Positions 45,516 through 54,935 of a stretch of DNA of 64,000 bases are shown in pieces. Origin of the DNA: Aquiflexum balticum DSM 16537 (GTDB lineage: Bacteria; Bacteroidota; Bacteroidia; Cytophagales; Cyclobacteriaceae); contig NZ_LT838813.1 of assembly GCF_900176595.1 (NCBI RefSeq), positions 1,612,001 through 1,676,000 on the forward strand, given 5' to 3'. Made by a program: the position numbers and the translations under genes. Position 1 is the stretch's first letter; each line of letters starts with the position of its first letter. The notes below the pieces were generated by a model. It worked only from the letters and a program-made list of their open reading frames with translations. It searched no databases and was not told the DNA's origin.

Positions 45516-48098
45516 TCAATCCGCAGTTCCTGATTTAATAATCTGCCCAAAGAACACCGAATTCAAGAAAAGTTTATTCGTTCCGAACCATACTGCTCTG
45601 AAATTCGGATTGTCCACCAATCCAATCACCCTGCCACTGCCCAGTTTTTTCACTTGAATGACTGCTGTGTTTTTAATCTTTTCAAGATTTTCGGGATGAA
45701 CATAGCCACTTGCCAAAGGTTGGTTGGTGTAAACCAATGGGTTGGAATACGGATTTTTGGCAGTCTCCAAAAACAAGTTGCTGTTTCTGAAAGTCTGAAT
45801 GGATTCCTTGGTAAATCCATATCCAATGGGATGCGAATTATCGAGCTTGGCATGAAATATTGTTCCACTTGTCAACCTTGCGCCAGTATTTTTAGGGAAG
45901 TCTGCATAGGGATAAACTACTTTTTTTTCATCCTCTTTTTCCTCTTTTTTAAACTCAAATTTTACCATTTCCTGTGTGTTCAACCAAGTCAGCGCATTTC
46001 CTCTTGCTATCAAAGTCCCTCCGGCAGAAGTCCAGGATTTGATCTTCTCCGCCTCTTCCTTTCCAAATGTAGAGTATGGGCCATTTGGCATGATGAGAAC
46101 ATTATACCTGCTCAAATCTGCAGACCTGACCTTTTCTACCGGAAGCAGGGTAATAGGCATGTCCATTCTCTGATCCAATAAATGCCAGATTTCACCTGCT
46201 TCCAAACTCACCACTCCAGTACCCACCAATAAGGCTACCTCAGGTTTTTGCAACACATCAATTTGCGGTGAACCTAAATTTACTCCCCTAGTATATCCCG
46301 TATTTAGGGCATGGATTTGCAATCCGGTTTCATCTGCGATTTTTTTCAGATCCTCCAAAAGGTTCAAATCATGCTTTTCTTCTCTTGGCATATTCACCAA
46401 GATACTGCCTCTTTTTAGCTCGGTTTTATCAGGTAAAATAATTGGTTCATTAGTCACTCGGACCAGATAACCTTTCTGCATTAATTGATAGGCTGCTTTG
46501 GGGGCATAATAGCCCTCCCAGCCGAAGCCGTATGCATAAGCGTTTTCTTCTCCCAATACCTTACCGGAATTAGGCGAAAAATCTTCTTCCAGAAGACTGA
46601 CATTTGCCAAATTCAGAATGCGGCTACTCAAAGCCATAAAATCCAGATCAAAGGCCATTGGCATAGTCCATGCCGAAACATCATAAAACAGACTGTCCTG
46701 AAATTCATTCCTGACTTCAAAAAGTGATTTGATCAGACGGTATTGGGGCTGATTGAGGGGAACTATGTAAGACTTCTCTTTTTCAAAGGGAACCCCATTG
46801 ACCGTAATATCTTCGTTTAATAAATATACATCTATGGCGTGCTGCTGAATCATATCTGCTAAATGAAAGCTTCTCGCACCATCCTCTTTTGAACCAAAAA
46901 TAATTGCTTTTTCGGTATCTGCAGTTGCCATCTGAAACGCTTCTTTATAAAAATCATGCATGGATTTATTGATTTCATTCCTCATCTCCCTCGCTGCATC
47001 AAAGGAGCTTATACTGGTACGAAACTGATTCCTGATGGTAAATGCAAAAGTCAAAGGACCAAAATTGCTCTCTTGAAGATGTCCCCTTGAAGAAGCCTGT
47101 TCAAACAGAATGCCTATGGAACCCTGAATATCCGGATAGGTGGAGCCATAGCCGAAATAATACTCATCAAAACTTTCCTTGGCATAATATAAAGAACCTA
47201 TCTCCTCCATGGCTTTAGCATGATATGCAGCGATCTTCTCGGTAAGCTGTACAGTTCTTTTAGGAATCAACGGATGGTCTCTAGAAGGAATTCCCGGTTG
47301 AAAAAAGAAGGTGGAATTACTGCCCATTTCATGGTAGTCCAGGTAGATATTTGGGAGCCATTCCTGAAACTTTGCCACCCGGTTTTGGGACTCTGGATGC
47401 TGTACCAACAACCAATCCCTATTGAGATCAAACCAATAATGATTACCTCTTCCACCCGGCCAAGCTTCACCCAATTCCCTGTTGTTGGGATCTCCGTTAA
47501 GGTTATAGGACCTATGGGAATTCACCCAAGTAGAATACCTGCTGTAGCCATCGGGATTTAAAGACGGATCAATAAGAATGATGATGTTTTTAAGGTCATC
47601 TTCAATTTCATTGGCGGCTGCAAAATGGTATGCTGCCAAAAGAGAAGAATTGATGCCACTGGCTTCATTGCCATGAACAGAATAGCCTGCCGCTAAAACC
47701 AATGGCATAGCACCATAGTCCAAATTGGCATTAGGATCCCGAAGTTGTTTTCGGGAGTTTTTGATTTGATCAATTTTCGACAGATTTTCAGGTGAAGTGA
47801 TTGTCAGCATCACCTGTGGGCGTTTTTCATAGGATCTACCAAAAATTTCAAAGGAAACACGGGGGGAACTTTCTGCCAGTTTCTCAAAATACCGGATCAA
47901 TTGATCGTAGTCAACATTCCATTCACCTACCTCAAATCCCAAAACATCCTTAGGTCTTGGGACTTTTTCATTATAGGTATAATTATTCGGTAGATAGTAG
48001 TCTATGGAAATGTCGGCGGTACCCTTTGGACTTTTTTGGGCAAAGCAAACTGTGGATGTAAGAATTATTAAGAGAAAGAATAAATATGTTTTTTTCAT
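45516..48098 (-). CDS. Secreted M14-family zinc carboxypeptidase
   Basis: An 860-residue protein with signal peptide (KKTYLFFLLIILTSTVCFAQ). The peptidase domain (about 45-380) has the zinc ligands in SVHGNEASGINSS and a later NSHRSYNLNGDPNN region. The block YLDYHEMGSNSTFFFQPG supplies a third His, and FEQASSRG a candidate catalytic Glu. The C-terminal half (about 400-860) carries a glutamine-amidotransferase-like fold (NVLIMPNGPYSTFG) as in large Bacteroidota M14 peptidases. It removes C-terminal residues from peptides in the periplasm or outside. A candidate promoter lies at 48137. Confidence 0.92.
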   Translation of the reverse strand: MKKTYLFFLLIILTSTVCFAQKSPKGTADISIDYYLPNNYTYNEKVPRPKDVLGFEVGEWNVDYDQLIRYFEKLAESSPRVSFEIFGRSYEKRPQVMLTITSPENLSKIDQIKNSRKQLRDPNANLDYGAMPLVLAAGYSVHGNEASGINSSLLAAYHFAAANEIEDDLKNIIILIDPSLNPDGYSRYSTWVNSHRSYNLNGDPNNRELGEAWPGGRGNHYWFDLNRDWLLVQHPESQNRVAKFQEWLPNIYLDYHEMGSNSTFFFQPGIPSRDHPLIPKRTVQLTEKIAAYHAKAMEEIGSLYYAKESFDEYYFGYGSTYPDIQGSIGILFEQASSRGHLQESNFGPLTFAFTIRNQFRTSISSFDAAREMRNEINKSMHDFYKEAFQMATADTEKAIIFGSKEDGARSFHLADMIQQHAIDVYLLNEDITVNGVPFEKEKSYIVPLNQPQYRLIKSLFEVRNEFQDSLFYDVSAWTMPMAFDLDFMALSSRILNLANVSLLEEDFSPNSGKVLGEENAYAYGFGWEGYYAPKAAYQLMQKGYLVRVTNEPIILPDKTELKRGSILVNMPREEKHDLNLLEDLKKIADETGLQIHALNTGYTRGVNLGSPQIDVLQKPEVALLVGTGVVSLEAGEIWHLLDQRMDMPITLLPVEKVRSADLSRYNVLIMPNGPYSTFGKEEAEKIKSWTSAGGTLIARGNALTWLNTQEMVKFEFKKEEKEDEKKVVYPYADFPKNTGARLTSGTIFHAKLDNSHPIGYGFTKESIQTFRNSNLFLETAKNPYSNPLVYTNQPLASGYVHPENLEKIKNTAVIQVKKLGSGRVIGLVDNPNFRAVWFGTNKLFLNSVFFGQIIKSGTAD

Positions 48099-48136
48099 GA
48101 TTACTTTGTTAGATCCATTTTAAATAGGCCCGAGAT

Positions 48137-48144
48137 CAAATTTA
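48137..48144 (-). promoter_or_regulatory. Candidate -7 box (TAAATTTG) of the M14 gene
   Basis: Minus-strand TAAATTTG, fits TAnnTTTG, 38 bases before the M14 start. No good -33 element seen. Confidence 0.4.
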
Positions 48145-48265
48145 ATACAAAATGCAAAAGTTGTTGGCTTTGAAGCTTACCAACTGTGTAAAATCACATA
48201 TTTCTTTTGAATGTAAAATTGTTAAATTTAAGCTTGAAACATGAAATATTTACCTAACATCCGCT

Positions 48266-48691
48266 ATGAAAAGCCTTGTGTTCTTAATACTCCTTTCCTT
48301 TGTGTTTTCTTGTTCAGAGCGTAAACAGGAAGAAGATGAACCTGATAAAACGGATCAATTGGATAAATTAGAATCCAAGACTGAAACAGAAAAAGCAGAA
48401 ATTCCCGGGAAACAAGCAGAATCATTGGGCTTGATAGGTGAGTGGACTATTCCCTCCACTTATGGCGGCGGGGAATTAAGAATTGAACATCATTTGGGAA
48501 AATATTATAAAAATGAAGAATTGAGTGATGGGACAGTCAATATTTCAGAAATGACTTTAACCGAAGAGGGCAGTTTAAAAATTTTCAGGTTAAAGGATGG
48601 TCCCTCAGACGAAACTTGGGTAATTACAGAAAGTGGAATTTTGGAGGTAAGAAGTAAAAATGCTTTGGTCTACAGCACTGAACCGGTTTGA
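48266..48691 (+). CDS. Small lipoprotein of unknown function
   Basis: A 141-residue protein with lipobox (FVFSC, Cys16). A low-complexity Lys/Glu linker (DEPDKTDQLDKLESKTETEK) is followed by a beta-rich domain (GLIGEWTIPSTYGGGELRIE) that recalls lipocalin-like stress-response lipoproteins, but no family is certain. It is divergent from the M14 gene and convergent with glmS. Confidence 0.7.
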   Translation: MKSLVFLILLSFVFSCSERKQEEDEPDKTDQLDKLESKTETEKAEIPGKQAESLGLIGEWTIPSTYGGGELRIEHHLGKYYKNEELSDGTVNISEMTLTEEGSLKIFRLKDGPSDETWVITESGILEVRSKNALVYSTEPV

Positions 48692-48699
48692 AATGAAAA

Positions 48700-48726
48700 A
48701 AGCCCGCAAAAATCTTTCGCGGGCTT
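48700..48726 (-). terminator. Terminator of glmS (may serve both strands)
   Basis: AAGCCCGC/GCGGGCTT stem, 11-base loop, followed by TTTTTTC on the minus strand; the plus side has a weaker T-rich tail. Confidence 0.85.
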
Positions 48727-48740
48727 CCTTGTTTTTTCTA

Positions 48741-50582
48741 TTACTCGACAGTTACTGACTTGGCCAAATTCCTGGGCTGATCGACATTACAGCCTCTCAT
48801 GACGGCAATATGATAAGAGAGTTGCTGCAAGGGAACCACTGCGATCAATGGCACAAAAGCCTCTTCCGTTTCGGGGATTTCGATTACATGGTCTGCCATG
48901 TTCCTTACTGTGGTGTCACCTTCTGTTACTACTGCAATGATTTTGCCTTTTCGGGCTTTCACTTCCTGAATATTGCTGACAACTTTTTCGTAGCTACTGT
49001 CTTTGGTAGCAATAAAAACCACAGGCATTTCTTCATCTATCAAGGCAATTGGTCCATGTTTCATTTCAGCAGCAGGATATCCTTCAGCATGGATATAAGA
49101 AATCTCTTTCAGTTTCAAGGCGCCTTCCAAGGCCACCGGGAAATTATATCCCCGTCCTAAGTACAGGAAATTTCTTGCATCCTTGTATTCCGCAGCAATG
49201 GCTTTGACCTTATCATTGAGTTTCAAGGCTCTTTCTACTTTGGAAGGGATAGTTTCCAATTCACTAAGCAATTGCATATACCTGGATTCCGATAATGTTC
49301 CTCTTTGGTAGCCCAATTTAAGAGCCATCATGGTCAGGACGGAAATTTGTGCGGTGAATGCTTTTGTTGAAGCAACTCCAATTTCGGGTCCGGCATGGGT
49401 ATATGAACCGGCATGTGTTGCTCTTGGAATGGAAGAACCAACTACATTACAGACTCCAAAAATGGTCGCACCTTTGGATTTTGCAAGTTCAATGGCCGCT
49501 AATGTATCTGCTGTTTCTCCCGATTGGGAGATGGCTATGATAAAATCTTTTTCATTGATAACAGGATTTCTATACCGGAATTCCGAAGCATATTCTACTT
49601 CCACAGGTATTCTGGCAAATTCTTCAAAGAGATACTCTGCCACCAAACCTGCATGCCAAGACGTACCACAGGCCGTAATGATGATGCGGTCCGCATTTTG
49701 GAACTTGTTCATGTAATCCCGCAATCCGCCCAGAATCAATCTGCCATTTTTGGCATCCAATCTTCCCCGCATACAGTCTGCGATAGATCTTGGTTGTTCA
49801 TTGATTTCTTTCAGCATAAAATGTTCATAGCCGCCTTTTTCTATGGCTTCCAATTCCATTTCCAATTGATTGATATAAGGATTGGTTTCTACATTCTCGA
49901 TGGTCTTGATCTGTAACCTGTTGTCACGGATAACAGCAATCTCATAATCATCAAGATAGACCACTTGATTGGTGTATTCTATAATTGGCGTAGCATCTGA
50001 TGCCAAAAAGTACTCATCTTCGCCCACTCCAATCACCAAAGGTGAACCTTTTCTAGCTGCAATCAAGGTGTCAGGCTCTTCAATATTCATGATGACGATG
50101 GCATAGGCTCCGACCACTTTATGCAGGGCCAACCTTACTGCCTCTTCCAAACTGATATGATTGTTGATATAGATGTCTTCAATAAACTTGATAAAAACCT
50201 CAGAATCGGTTTCACTATGAAAAGTATAACCTTTGTTCAAGAGGTCAGTTTTGAGCACATCATAATTCTCAATAATCCCATTATGGATCATTGCGAATTT
50301 TTCATTGGAAGAATAATGGGGGTGGGCATTTACATCGTTGGGTTCTCCATGGGTAGCCCATCTGGTATGTCCTATACCGATTTTAGAATTCAGGCTGTCG
50401 AAAGTCCCGAGATGGTTCTCCAATTCTGAGACTTTTCCTTTCTTTTTGTAAACACTAAGTCCGTTTTGATTCAGGAGTGCAACACCTGCACTGTCATAGC
50501 CTCGATATTCCAATCTTTTGAGGCCTTTGATAATAATTGGAAGCGCTTCTTGGCGTCCAACATAAGCAACAATTCCACACAT
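48741..50582 (-). CDS. glmS: Glutamine--fructose-6-phosphate aminotransferase
   Basis: A 613-residue enzyme that makes glucosamine-6-phosphate for peptidoglycan and lipid A. The N-terminal glutaminase starts MCGIVAYVGRQEALP with nucleophile Cys2, followed by GIGHTRWATHGEPNDVNAHP. The two SIS domains contain ITACGTSWHAGLVAEYLFEE and AISQSGETADTLAAI, and the C-terminus ends NLAKSVTVE as usual. Good promoter and terminator flank it. I recall glmS often lying beside DUF4270 and glycogen synthase in this phylum; here about 4.6 kb separates them. Confidence 0.98.
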   Translation of the reverse strand: MCGIVAYVGRQEALPIIIKGLKRLEYRGYDSAGVALLNQNGLSVYKKKGKVSELENHLGTFDSLNSKIGIGHTRWATHGEPNDVNAHPHYSSNEKFAMIHNGIIENYDVLKTDLLNKGYTFHSETDSEVFIKFIEDIYINNHISLEEAVRLALHKVVGAYAIVIMNIEEPDTLIAARKGSPLVIGVGEDEYFLASDATPIIEYTNQVVYLDDYEIAVIRDNRLQIKTIENVETNPYINQLEMELEAIEKGGYEHFMLKEINEQPRSIADCMRGRLDAKNGRLILGGLRDYMNKFQNADRIIITACGTSWHAGLVAEYLFEEFARIPVEVEYASEFRYRNPVINEKDFIIAISQSGETADTLAAIELAKSKGATIFGVCNVVGSSIPRATHAGSYTHAGPEIGVASTKAFTAQISVLTMMALKLGYQRGTLSESRYMQLLSELETIPSKVERALKLNDKVKAIAAEYKDARNFLYLGRGYNFPVALEGALKLKEISYIHAEGYPAAEMKHGPIALIDEEMPVVFIATKDSSYEKVVSNIQEVKARKGKIIAVVTEGDTTVRNMADHVIEIPETEEAFVPLIAVVPLQQLSYHIAVMRGCNVDQPRNLAKSVTVE

Positions 50583-50601
50583 AAGTAAAAATTTTAAAAA
50601 T

Positions 50602-50609
50602 CAAATGTA
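50602..50609 (-). promoter_or_regulatory. Bacteroidota promoter of glmS (TACATTTG)
   Basis: Minus-strand TACATTTG 19 bases upstream of the ATG, with TTG at 50628-50630 placed 18 bases further upstream; both fit the -7/-33 pattern. Confidence 0.55.
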
Positions 50610-50785
50610 AGGTTTTTTTATTTAACCCAACAAAAACAGTCTTATAAATCCACTTTTTTAAATTTTAAAGTCTCACTATGCTTTAAACCTCAATCTGAAT
50701 AGAAATTTATTAGGCTCAATCTAAGTTTGTTTGTTTTTTTTAAAAAAATTAGAGAAAAAACATTAAAAAATATTATTTAATATGT

Positions 50786-50793
50786 TACTTTTG
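50786..50793 (+). promoter_or_regulatory. Candidate -7 box (TACTTTTG) of the orphan lipoprotein gene
   Basis: Fits TAnnTTTG, 34 bases before the ATG. The region is extremely AT-rich and no clear -33 element is seen. Confidence 0.45.
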
Positions 50794-50827
50794 AGAAATT
50801 TATTATTTAAATATTTAAAAAAAAACT

Positions 50828-51901
50828 ATGAAAAAAACTATTTTCTACATCCTATTTGGATTTTCAATTTTTGGATGTAACATTTCTGAAACTGAATTTG
50901 ATTTAAAAAATTTATCTGAGGATCAAGAAGACTTTATTTTGTCTAAGGTCAAAGTCGAGAATAATATGCTTTCTGTCGAAAGTGAAGCAGACCTTTCAGA
51001 GGTTATTTCCCATTTTTCTAAACTTACAATAGAGGAGTATATGGATTTTGTTCGGAGGACTAAAGGTTTTGAAAGCTTTCAGCTACTTTTTGAAGATCTA
51101 GTAGATTTAGAAAATGAGGAATCTGATAAACTTTTTGAATTTACTAAGAAATATAATATTCAACCAGAAAAAGTTCATGATAGCCTTCCTATACATAGTC
51201 AAAAAGTAATACCATACATTGAACTCCTTTATTTTTATCCAGGAGGTGGTTTTGTCCCTTTAGCAGAAGTATTATATCCCGGAATAGAATTACTAATTAA
51301 CATTGAAGGGAAGGTTTTAGTTGGAAGAAAAGTACTTCAGTTCAAGAATAATAGGATTTATGAAGACGGTATTGAACTAAAAGATAAAGAATCAGAAAAT
51401 TTCAAGACAATCCCGAATTATTTTAGAAATAGTACTGTAGCTAGTGGTAAATATAGAACTTCTACTGATGTTTGGTTCAATACTGAATTTAGGGAGTTAA
51501 ATAATGAATATGGACCATATAATGAACATAGGATAACTGGTGGTGGGGTTAGGTTAAGGAATTTTAGACAGGGATTTTTTGGATGGAATACCAGAAAAAC
51601 AACTGAATTAAAAATTCAAGGTGACTTGGAATATCTTTTGGCAGCGTGTTCGTCTCAACCACCTTTGGCGCATTGGTCTAACTATCATACTTATTATAAT
51701 CAAACAAAAACTTCTAATGGAGCAAATGTCACAAGCATTACTTGGAATTTTGTTTTGCCACATCATGGAAACTGGATAGGAGGATGTTCTCCATCTTTTG
51801 ATGATTCAAGGGCAAGGATTGCTTTTGATCTAACTATTACTGGGGAAAATAATAATGTAAGTCCCTTTAAAGAATACATTGTAGTTGGATTTAATTTTTG
51901 A
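50828..51901 (+). CDS. Orphan lipoprotein, unknown function
   Basis: A 357-residue protein with lipobox IFGC (Cys17), then an acidic helical part (EDQEDFILSKVKVEN) to about residue 130 and a beta-rich C-terminal part. The latter holds a hydrophobic stretch IPYIELLYFYPGGGFVPLAE and repeated aromatic/Gly blocks (HWSNYHTYYNQTK, LPHHGNWIGG). Two Cys near the end (AACSSQ, GGCSPS) could form a disulfide. Codon use is more AT-rich than the flanking housekeeping genes, which suggests acquisition. I do not recognise it. Confidence 0.75.
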   Translation: MKKTIFYILFGFSIFGCNISETEFDLKNLSEDQEDFILSKVKVENNMLSVESEADLSEVISHFSKLTIEEYMDFVRRTKGFESFQLLFEDLVDLENEESDKLFEFTKKYNIQPEKVHDSLPIHSQKVIPYIELLYFYPGGGFVPLAEVLYPGIELLINIEGKVLVGRKVLQFKNNRIYEDGIELKDKESENFKTIPNYFRNSTVASGKYRTSTDVWFNTEFRELNNEYGPYNEHRITGGGVRLRNFRQGFFGWNTRKTTELKIQGDLEYLLAACSSQPPLAHWSNYHTYYNQTKTSNGANVTSITWNFVLPHHGNWIGGCSPSFDDSRARIAFDLTITGENNNVSPFKEYIVVGFNF

Positions 51902-52092
51902 TAACTAGCAAACAACAAAATAGATGATGGAAAAAATTGTTTGAAATCATTTAAAATAGAATATAGAGTTTTTTTTCAATTATAATGAAAAAAATTCATC
52001 ATGTTAGAAATAGCAAAGAATGAACATGAAATTTTTAAGACTCCTAAATGGTTCTTGTTTAATTATTACTTTAAATCCCCAAGCGAATTGTA

Positions 52093-52147
52093 AAAAAAGC
52101 CGAAAAAGTACCTGAATTAATTGAATTCAGGCTTTTCGGCTTTTTTT
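52093..52147 (+). terminator. Large terminator downstream of the orphan lipoprotein gene
   Basis: GCCGAAAA/TTTTCGGC outer stem and CCTGAATT/AATTCAGG inner stem with an internal bulge, followed by seven Ts. About 190 bases past the stop. Confidence 0.8.
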
Positions 52148-52736
52148 CACTTATTTAATTGTTTTGATACAAAAAAAAAGCGAGATTAAAGTTACAAATT
52201 CAGCAGAAAAAACGCACCCCTGGGAGGCTTTTATTTTGTTTTTAAATCCTTCAAAGATTCCGGCTTTTCAGATCTTATAGATAAATATCTGGTAATGAGA
52301 GTGAAATCCTTCGGTTATTCATGTAGCGATATTTTTGCTAACCATAATCTATATATTTTAACTGTGGTGATTGTAAAGAGGATTTTAATGACCATTCCAG
52401 TTAGAATCTGCAAATCGTCAGGTGCATGCATTTATACAGTCCCGATCCCATTCTCAGAGGAATCAAAAAAACTGGCTCCCGACACGCTATTTTTGGAAAT
52501 TTCCGACAGTGGTTTTAAGCATGAGTTCAACCTAAACCCCCAGGCTCAATGACCTGTTGGTTAAGGGATTGAAACAAACCTGAAACATTGAAAAATCGAA
52601 AAAGCATTCAGAGTATCTAAAAGTTAATTGATGTTAAGTCTAATTTTCCACAAGAAGCAAAGAATGATTTAGGAACATATTAGCCACCTTTCGCAGCTAA
52701 AAAAGAAAAAAACGAACTTGAGCATTAGTTTTTTGA
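52148..52736. other. Gap with gene debris
   Basis: No supported gene. A plus-strand open stretch at 52295-52552 has no recognisable content. From about 52690 short broken frames (for example AAKKEKNELEH, then EKKATVIAEKASDIAKTNYN after a stop) continue into the left direct repeat and look like the decayed end of a coding gene. Confidence 0.4.
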
Positions 52737-53283
52737 GAAAAAGGCCACAGTAATTGCTGAAAAAGCTAGTGATATTGCCAAAACCAATTACAACATTAAT
52801 TTAAAATTGAAAGGGTCACATGATAAAATCTGAAAAGGCCATCATTTTCAATGAAGAACAATGGGTTTTGAAAGAGCTTTTTTATCTAAACTAACTTGGG
52901 TGTTCTGGCGAGGAAATCAGGTAATGTAAGCTATTTTTTATTTCCACCACATATTGAAATAATATATTTGTTGAATACTTCAAGAAGATTTTTGAAAGTT
53001 TGACAAAATTTAATGATTTAAAGGGAACGTACCTTAGAATAGAATATTTTCAATTTGATTGTATTCTGATCTACAACATATTCCCTTAAGGACTCTCTGA
53101 AATCATCATTCCCAAAAAATCCCGGTCTAGGTGGAGCTCCAGGATATAACAGAAAGTCTCTTCTTTGAACCTTTTTCCTGTAAATTGCATTTACATGAGA
53201 GGTAATTAGTTGAGCTAAGGTATTTGACTCTTTTAAATGGAATAATAAAGCAATATTTTGCGGTAAATATATAGGTTCTCCTC
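52737..53283. repeat. Left copy of a 547-bp direct repeat flanking the IS element
   Basis: Every base from 52737 to 53283 is identical to 54936-55482. The copy ends exactly at the left inverted repeat of the element. It contains about 280 bases of debris plus the last 266 bases of the DUF4270 gene. Confidence 0.97.
53018..53283 (-). pseudogene. Duplicated 3' fragment of the DUF4270 gene
   Basis: The last 88 codons of the intact gene at 55217, identical in sequence, cut off at the IS end. A hybrid frame reading from the element into this fragment exists but has no signal or start of its own. Most likely not functional. Confidence 0.9.
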
Positions 53284-54935
53284 CTGACTTCGACACTGGG
53301 ACACCCAAAATCAAAAACCGAACATTTTTGCCAGTTTTTTCTGACTTTCGTTCAAAAACAGGGTCTTCCTTAGCTTTTTCCCGGTTGATTTGAGTTGGAT
53401 TTCGACTGTATAAATACCTTTTGCTATTTCGATTGCTTTCTGTGGAGAAAGCTTGATTCCTTTTTCATTTAATTGTCTTTCCAACTCTTTGTAGACCTTG
53501 TAAGCTACGAATGCTATGCTGATATGGGCTTCTATTCTCCTTTGTTTATAATGGTAAACCGGCCTTACCTTAATTTCATTTTTGGTTATTCTGAAGGCCT
53601 TTTCTATTTTCCATAGGTTGTTGTAATTCTCGATTACCTGTTCTTTATCAAGCTTTGTATTAGTGATGTAACCCTTAAGACCGTCCCATTGTCCATCCTG
53701 TTCAAACTTGTCCATATCCAGGGCAATCTTTATCTCACCTTCCATTTTAAGGTATTTGTTATAGCCTCTGTTGTTGATATGGGTTTTGTTGAGTTTTCCT
53801 TTCTTTAGCTGTTTTTCGAGCTTCTTGAGTCCCTTTTCCCTGTTGATTCTATCCTTTCCGGCCCGCCTTTCCGAGTAGCTCACAACCATTCTAAGACTCT
53901 CTTCCCAGTCCATCGAAACACTCTCTCCGTTTTCCAGCCGGAGTGCCAATACTTTTTCTTTTTGATTGTTGCCTGAAGACTTAAGCCGTGCCCCAAGAAT
54001 GAATTCATATCCGTTATCGAGTAATTCTTTGATATTGCTTTTGGAAAGCAAACCTGAATCAGCCACAACTATCGGGGCGGGCAGACTGTACTTTTTTCTA
54101 AATGTCTCTATTACCGGAATCATGGTATGCCCTTCAAACTTATTGCCCTCAAAAATCTCGTATGCCAGGGGATAGCCTTCAAGGCCCACCAGCAAACCCA
54201 AAACTATCTGGGGATTCTGATGCTTCCCTTCCTTGGAAAAGCCGGTCTTCCGCAGATCATCCTCCTGATCTACTTCAAAATAAAGTGTGGTGCAATCGTA
54301 AAAAACAATATTGATACTGCCTCCCAGAATTTTCTTGGTGTGCCCAAAACTGATCAGCTGTATTATCTCTTTGTAGTTGTTGTAAAGCTTGTCCATATAC
54401 CTGTACAGGTCCTGAACCTGAAACTCAAGGCCATGATAGGTCTGAAGGTAATCACAGGTCTTCAGTTTACTGGCGGGAAAACATATTCTGGAATAGACAA
54501 GCCATTTAAAAATATCATCTTGGATTACATTGAATCCGATATCATTGAATACGTTGTCCAAGAGGAGTTCTGTACCTGAAACAGTAATGTTTTCAACACT
54601 TTCTAGGACAGATTCTGCAACCTGCTCTTCATTGTTAAAGGGGATATCAAGAATGCCTTTATAGTTCCTGATCCATTCTTCTCCCAAAGAAACAAGCTCT
54701 TCCACTTCTGCATTGTCGGAGCTGCTACCTATGGTTTTGGCAACCTTATACCTTCCCTTTATCTTATCAATTACCTGAACACTGATCTTGCCACTTTTAT
54801 TGGGCTTCTTGCGGACAAACATGTCTAAAAGTACTCAAAAAACCTCCGGGACACCCAAATCGAAAATCAAAAAATTATAAAACATTATTTATCAGTACTT
54901 TATACTAATATGGGACTGACGACTGTCGAAGTCAG
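53284..54935 (-). mobile_element. IS1634-family (IS4 superfamily) insertion sequence, complete, about 1.65 kb
   Basis: Terminal inverted repeats CCTGACTTCGACA (53283-53295) and its complement TGTCGAAGTCAGG (54924-54936) match over 13 bases; the outermost base at each end could belong to the flanking repeat. Inside each end lies a direct repeat GGGACACCCAAA (53298-53309 and 54848-54859). One intact transposase gene fills the element. Its flanks are 547-bp direct repeats, far longer than the 2-12 bases of most elements but in line with IS1634 of Mycoplasma. Identical flanks suggest a recent event. Confidence 0.93.
53311..54822 (-). CDS. IS1634-family transposase
   Basis: A 503-residue DDE transposase. 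Catalytic Asp residues fit VFYDCTTLYFEVD and VVADSGLLSKSNI; the late Glu lies in NNLWKIEKAFRITKNE, a YREK-like signature of the IS4 superfamily. The N-terminus (FVRKKPNKSGKISVQVIDKI) is typical of IS1634 members. The frame is intact and starts at an ATG 114 bases inside the right end. The element is likely still active. Confidence 0.95.
   Translation of the reverse strand: MFVRKKPNKSGKISVQVIDKIKGRYKVAKTIGSSSDNAEVEELVSLGEEWIRNYKGILDIPFNNEEQVAESVLESVENITVSGTELLLDNVFNDIGFNVIQDDIFKWLVYSRICFPASKLKTCDYLQTYHGLEFQVQDLYRYMDKLYNNYKEIIQLISFGHTKKILGGSINIVFYDCTTLYFEVDQEDDLRKTGFSKEGKHQNPQIVLGLLVGLEGYPLAYEIFEGNKFEGHTMIPVIETFRKKYSLPAPIVVADSGLLSKSNIKELLDNGYEFILGARLKSSGNNQKEKVLALRLENGESVSMDWEESLRMVVSYSERRAGKDRINREKGLKKLEKQLKKGKLNKTHINNRGYNKYLKMEGEIKIALDMDKFEQDGQWDGLKGYITNTKLDKEQVIENYNNLWKIEKAFRITKNEIKVRPVYHYKQRRIEAHISIAFVAYKVYKELERQLNEKGIKLSPQKAIEIAKGIYTVEIQLKSTGKKLRKTLFLNESQKKLAKMFGF

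Noticed and set aside
52295-52552. 85-codon plus-strand open frame
   Set aside because: No recognisable residues pattern, no promoter, lies in a debris region; judged chance.
52551-52576. TTAAGGGATTGAAAC resembling the end of a type I CRISPR repeat
   Set aside because: Only one copy in the window, no array and no cas genes.
53018-53314. 98-codon frame from inside the IS into the duplicated fragment
   Set aside because: A chance junction of the element end with the 3' copy of DUF4270; treated as pseudogene.
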